Positions 4,805 to 7,409 of a stretch of DNA of 7,409 bases are shown here, in pieces. Each line of letters opens with the position of its first letter. Positions within the stretch are counted from its first letter, which is position 1. Source of the DNA: an uncultured Eubacteriales bacterium (lineage in GTDB: Bacteria > Bacillota > Clostridia > Oscillospirales > UBA644). The position numbers and the translations under genes are program-made. Location of the stretch: contig CAKSPP010000062.1 in assembly GCA_934481505.1 (NCBI GenBank), forward strand, positions 1-7,409, given 5' to 3'. The notes under the pieces are model-generated. The model ran no database searches and had not been told where the DNA came from. It was given only the letters and a program-made list of their open reading frames with translations.

Positions 4805-5788
4805 ATGAAAAGATTTGTCGGCAGAAGCGATGTTGCGTCGGAGGTCGTTTCCCGTATAGACGGAGAACTTTCAGGCGTTGTTAAAACGGAATACGCCAAA
4901 GGCGGCGTCAGGGTTACAAAGATAAAAATTACTGAATACGGGGCTTCCGAAATTATCGGAAAACCGCAGGGGGAATATGTCACGGTCGATATCGGAAAAG
5001 CGTATGAGGACGACTCTGCTTTTCAGGCAGCGATAGGGGTCGTTTCTTCCGAAATCTCGGGAATTATCAAGAGAAAAACAGGTAAACGACAGTTTACCGC
5101 TTTTGTCGTCGGACTCGGTAATTCCGAGCTTACATCCGATGCGATAGGTCCCGAAACGGCGAAAGGAATTATCGTAACAAGACATATAAAAGAATTCTCC
5201 GAACGGATTTTCGAAGAGATGAACTTTAATTCCGTGAGCGTTGCCGTCCCCGGGGTTCTCGGCAGCACGGGAATTGAATCGTCCGCTGCGGTAAAGGCTC
5301 TTTCAAAAGAAATTAACCCCGACGTCATAATCGCCGTTGACGCATTGGCTTCCGATAACCCCGAAAGGCTTTGCCGAACTGTTCAGATAACCGATACCGG
5401 AATTTCTCCCGGTTCGGGCGTCGGAAATTCAAGAAAAGAGCTTTCGGAAAAAACTTTGTCAGTTCCGGTGATTGCCGTCGGGGTTCCTACCGTTTCCGAT
5501 TCCCTTACCGTTACGGGAAGCGTTATTTCGGGGGTGCTTTCTTCTCTTAAAAAATCCGTCGACGCTTTTGATATCGCCTTTTCGGACAGGCTGTCGTCGG
5601 CATGGAACGAAGACGCTTTCGAAACGGTTAAAAACAAGGTTTCAGAGACGGCTCTCAGTTATATAGTTACGCCGAAAGATATCGATATTCTTGTAAAAAA
5701 GGCGGCAAGGCTCGTTTCGATTTCAATAAATAAGGCTTTGCATAACGGAATTTCGGAAGAAGATATAAACGCTCTTCTCGGAGGGTAA
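4805..5788 (+). CDS. gpr: Germination protease (GPR), zymogen
   Basis: Endopeptidase made as a zymogen in the forespore that, on germination, starts degradation of the small acid-soluble proteins coating spore DNA. The 327-residue product shows the family core: VVGLGNSELTSDAIGP (residues 101-116), VPGVLGSTGIESS (148-160), IIAVDALAS (175-183), then TDTGISPGSGVGNSRKELS (196-214), PVIAVGVPTV (221-230) and a C-terminal YIVTPKDID (286-294). Asp112 and Asp179 align with the two aspartates implicated in catalysis in B. megaterium GPR (127 and 193). It is shorter than the ~370-residue Bacillus enzymes, mostly through a shorter region around residues 240-275. The ATG at 4805 is chosen because GGCGGAG precedes it; the ATG at 4757 has no ribosome binding site. 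The propeptide would then be only about 7 residues before SDVASE, versus about 15 in Bacillus. spoIIP follows after 56 bases, a conserved pairing. Confidence 0.95.
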   Translation: MKRFVGRSDVASEVVSRIDGELSGVVKTEYAKGGVRVTKIKITEYGASEIIGKPQGEYVTVDIGKAYEDDSAFQAAIGVVSSEISGIIKRKTGKRQFTAFVVGLGNSELTSDAIGPETAKGIIVTRHIKEFSERIFEEMNFNSVSVAVPGVLGSTGIESSAAVKALSKEINPDVIIAVDALASDNPERLCRTVQITDTGISPGSGVGNSRKELSEKTLSVPVIAVGVPTVSDSLTVTGSVISGVLSSLKKSVDAFDIAFSDRLSSAWNEDAFETVKNKVSETALSYIVTPKDIDILVKKAARLVSISINKALHNGISEEDINALLGG

Positions 5789-5814
5789 TATTTCAAAGAC
5801 AAGCACTGTATAAT
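5786..5814 (+). promoter_or_regulatory. Possible sigma-E (mother-cell) promoter of spoIIP
   Basis: TAATATT (5786-5792, starting at the gpr stop) fits the B. subtilis sigma-E -35 pattern kmATATT. After a 14-base spacer, TGTATAAT (5807-5814) partly fits the -10 CATACAnT. The -10 also reads as TATAAT but lacks a sigma-A -35. The -10 lies within the palindrome CTGTA-TAAT-TACAG (5807 region to 5819). spoIIP is needed in the mother cell, whereas GPR is made in the forespore, so a separate promoter makes sense. Confidence 0.35.
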
Positions 5815-5844
5815 TACAGTAAAGACGGAGGAGTGTGAAAGAAT

Positions 5845-6885
5845 ATGAAAAAACAGGGACGGGTGCGGCGGTTTTTTTATAAAAACAGAGAAAGGCTTCG
5901 GGGATTTTTTATTTTTTTAGTGATACTTTCGGGAATAATTCCCGTTGCGTCTCTTTCTTTTTCATATCCCGAAATTTTGCAAGAGCAGTCGGAAGACTTT
6001 GTTATAAGCGACGATCTTGAATATAACGGAGTGTCTCTTTTCGAAAAATACAGGCTTCCCGAAGACGAAATTCCCGACGGGGCTTATAAGGTTCTGAAAA
6101 CCACTCTCGGAGCGGCAAAATGGATGGATTCCTTTGAGGGGGTAACCGTAAATAACGAGGGAAAGAAAAATTTCGATATAGAAAAACTGCTTTCCGAAAA
6201 ATCCGAAATTGCAGTCGATAAAACAAAAAAATATCAGGTGCTTATCGTTCATACCCACGCGACCGAATCATATAATGTCTATAATACCGATTATTACGAC
6301 AATACAATGAAATTCAGAAGCGACGACAATAATCAGAATATGATACATATAGGCAATATAATAGCGTCAAAGCTTGAAAACGCCGGCTACGGTGTTGTCC
6401 ACGACAAAACGCAGCACGATAACCCCGACTACAATCATTCTTACGATTCGTCAAATATTTCGATACATTCCTACCTCGAAAAATATCCCGAAATCCAGAT
6501 AGTTCTTGATGTTCACCGCGATACTGTAATAACTTCGTCGAAGACGAAATACCGTGCGGTTGCCGAAATAAACGGCGAAACTTCGTCTCAGGTTATGATT
6601 CTTCTCGGCTCGGGCAGTGAAAAATATCCGAACAGCCATTGGGAAGAAAATCTCAAATTTTCGCTTATGATACAGAAAACGGCGGCGGAAAGATATCCGG
6701 GGCTTATGCGGCCTATTCTTCTGCGGAACTATCTTTACAATCAAGATATTACCCCCGGAAGCATTCTTGTTGAAGTAGGCACCTGCGGGAACACTCCCGA
6801 AGAGGCGGAGAGGGGAGCGGGATATTTTGCCGAATGTCTTATTGAAGTCTTGGATGTCATAAACGAAAAAGGAGTTCTGCGGTGA
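5845..6885 (+). CDS. spoIIP: Stage II sporulation protein P (engulfment peptidoglycan hydrolase)
   Basis: Zinc-dependent amidase/endopeptidase that, with SpoIID and SpoIIM, degrades septal peptidoglycan so the mother cell can engulf the forespore. The 346 residues comprise a short basic cytoplasmic N-terminus, one membrane segment (about residues 20-40, FFIFLVILSGIIPVASL), a linker and the SpoIIP catalytic domain from about residue 128. Landmarks are QVLIVHTHATESY (131-143), IQIVLDVHRDT (218-227) and ILVEVGTCGNTPEEAER (307-323). By position, His138 (or His136), His224 and Glu310 are likely metal or catalytic residues. Length is normal. A strong GGAGGAG (5827-5833) lies 11 bases from the ATG, slightly long spacing. 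It follows gpr by 56 bases, as in Bacillus, but the next gene here is dacF-like rather than lepA, overlapping by GTGA. Confidence 0.95.
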   Translation: MKKQGRVRRFFYKNRERLRGFFIFLVILSGIIPVASLSFSYPEILQEQSEDFVISDDLEYNGVSLFEKYRLPEDEIPDGAYKVLKTTLGAAKWMDSFEGVTVNNEGKKNFDIEKLLSEKSEIAVDKTKKYQVLIVHTHATESYNVYNTDYYDNTMKFRSDDNNQNMIHIGNIIASKLENAGYGVVHDKTQHDNPDYNHSYDSSNISIHSYLEKYPEIQIVLDVHRDTVITSSKTKYRAVAEINGETSSQVMILLGSGSEKYPNSHWEENLKFSLMIQKTAAERYPGLMRPILLRNYLYNQDITPGSILVEVGTCGNTPEEAERGAGYFAECLIEVLDVINEKGVLR

Positions 6886-7364
6886 AAAAAACGATTGCGG
6901 TGCTTATCGCCGTTTTAATTTTGTTCTGTCCGATACATATAGCTGCCCAAATAAACGCGGAAGCGTATGTTCTGACAGATGCGGGCAGCGGAAAAATTTT
7001 ATCTTCAAAAAACGAAAATGAGAGACATGAGCCTGCAAGTACGACAAAAATCCTTACCGCACTTGTCGCCCTTGAAAACACCTCTCTTGACAGCATTTTT
7101 ACCGTTTCCGAAAAAGCGGCGGAGATCGAAGGATCTGGAATAGGAATAGAAGCAGGGGAGAAGATATCGTTTGAAGACCTTCTCTATATGCTTCTTCTTA
7201 AATCGGGAAACGACGCGGCGGTGACGATTGCGGAAAATGGAGACATAGCAGTTGTTGCAGGTGCAAAAGACGGTGAAACAAAAGAATTCCAGTTTGGAGA
7301 TGTCACATTTACAAAGGCAGGAACTGCAATTTCAGGGTCAAGCTTTTCCATATCTACCACATAG
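6882..7364 (+). CDS. dacF: Truncated D-alanyl-D-alanine carboxypeptidase (DacF-type), frame runs into foreign sequence
   Basis: The first ~118 residues are the N-terminal part of a low-molecular-weight penicillin-binding protein (peptidase S11), which trims the terminal D-Ala from peptidoglycan stem peptides. They comprise a signal peptide (residues 1-22, MKKTIAVLIAVLILFCPIHI), AYVLTDAGSGKIL (28-40), the catalytic SxxK motif in EPASTTKILTALVAL (Ser53, Lys56) and the SGN motif (108-110) in LLLKSGNDAAVTIAE. The KTG motif and the whole second half are missing; S11 proteins are about 350-400 residues. After Glu118 the frame continues as a pilin-like segment (119-148) and then antisense carA sequence to a stop at 7362-7364, so the 160-residue product should not be active. 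The start is a GTG at 6882 with AAGGAG (6869-6874), overlapping the spoIIP stop by 4 bases: one operon with coupled translation. The break looks like an assembly join rather than biology. The alternative label DacB is possible. Confidence 0.8.
   Translation: MKKTIAVLIAVLILFCPIHIAAQINAEAYVLTDAGSGKILSSKNENERHEPASTTKILTALVALENTSLDSIFTVSEKAAEIEGSGIGIEAGEKISFEDLLYMLLLKSGNDAAVTIAENGDIAVVAGAKDGETKEFQFGDVTFTKAGTAISGSSFSISTT
7236..7325 (+). other. Internal fragment of a Spy0128/FctA-type pilin domain
   Basis: About 30 codons in the dacF frame read as part of a Gram-positive surface pilin isopeptide domain. KDGETKEFQFGDVTFTKAGT matches the family's 'FGDITFTKAGTYTYT' strand pair, but the usual YTYTV/YTFTV continuation is cut off at about 7325. 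There is no start, stop or flanking pilin sequence. Its codon style (GCA, GGA, ACA-rich) differs from the GAA/CCC/TCG-rich style of spoIIP next door, which suggests a different genome or locus. Confidence 0.6.
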
Positions 7365-7409
7365 CCATGGTTCTGAGACGAGATATAAACCCTTCCGGTC
7401 TTCAAATCC
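7325..7409 (-). CDS. carA: Internal fragment of carbamoyl-phosphate synthase small subunit
   Basis: On the minus strand, entering from the right edge, the frame reads DLKTGRVYISSQNHGYVVD then MEKLDPEIA. This is the conserved SQNHGY segment of CarA, the glutamine-hydrolysing subunit that supplies ammonia for carbamoyl phosphate (pyrimidine and arginine synthesis). It lies in the last quarter of the protein. It should continue with a 'NVNDGTVEG' segment and the catalytic His/Glu motif. Instead, after about residue IA (7325), the frame becomes antisense of the pilin-like segment and ends at a stop at 7184-7186. The N-terminal side lies beyond the window. It is therefore a broken or artificially joined piece. 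Confidence 0.75.

Noticed and set aside
4871..6744. Several 70-104 residue minus-strand frames opposite gpr and spoIIP
   Set aside because: Antisense shadows of conserved genes, with biased, low-information composition and no start signals.
7236..7409. A novel carboxypeptidase-pilin-antisense gene system
   Set aside because: Three fragments of unrelated known families, each incomplete and under 100 bases for the last two, are better explained by chimeric joining than by a new system.

Overview
The window looks like the chromosome of a spore-forming anaerobic Firmicute of the class Clostridia, probably a gut Oscillospirales-like or related lineage. It carries two sporulation genes (gpr and spoIIP), a truncated D,D-carboxypeptidase gene, strong AGGAGG-type ribosome binding sites and textbook TTGACA/TATAAT promoters. 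It also has a PfoR-type membrane protein and Cys-21 lipoproteins. Composition is moderately AT-rich. No CRISPR array, tRNA or insertion sequence is visible.

Left part (1-3197). The left edge holds the N-terminal part of a minus-strand substrate-binding lipoprotein of a polar amino-acid ABC transporter. A 336-base divergent intergenic region separates it from a plus-strand cupin-rhodanese pair. In that region a perfect inverted repeat, TGTTGT-N4-ACAACA, is centred about 41.5 bases before the predicted start of the cupin transcript, as a class II CRP/FNR-family activator site would be. The pair ends at a strong terminator. Next come a stand-alone DUF1906-like (glycoside-hydrolase-like) gene with its own terminator, and an unrecognised lipoprotein gene driven by a perfect consensus sigma-A promoter. 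A near copy of the cupin operator core (14 of 15 bases) lies upstream of that promoter.

Middle (3198-4804). On the minus strand are rpsT (ribosomal protein S20), with its own promoter and terminator, and a PfoR/EIIC-like polytopic membrane protein.

Right part (4805-7409). A sporulation cluster reads rightward: gpr (germination protease for small acid-soluble proteins), spoIIP (engulfment amidase/endopeptidase) and a dacF-type carboxypeptidase whose start overlaps the spoIIP stop by 4 bases. rpsT divergent from gpr-spoIIP recalls the Bacillus arrangement, here with the PfoR-like gene in between. A possible sigma-E promoter lies between gpr and spoIIP.

The last ~175 bases are anomalous. The dacF reading frame stops resembling a carboxypeptidase after the SGN motif at about 7235. 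It continues in frame as ~90 bases of a Spy0128/FctA-type pilin domain. From about 7325 to the edge the minus strand encodes an internal piece of carbamoyl-phosphate synthase small subunit (CarA). Three unrelated gene fragments joined in blocks of under 100 bases most likely mean a chimeric assembly or library artefact at this end, and any novelty inferred there should be treated with suspicion. I did not find a convincing previously undescribed multi-gene system. The best biological leads are the operator pair and the gpr/spoIIP control signals.
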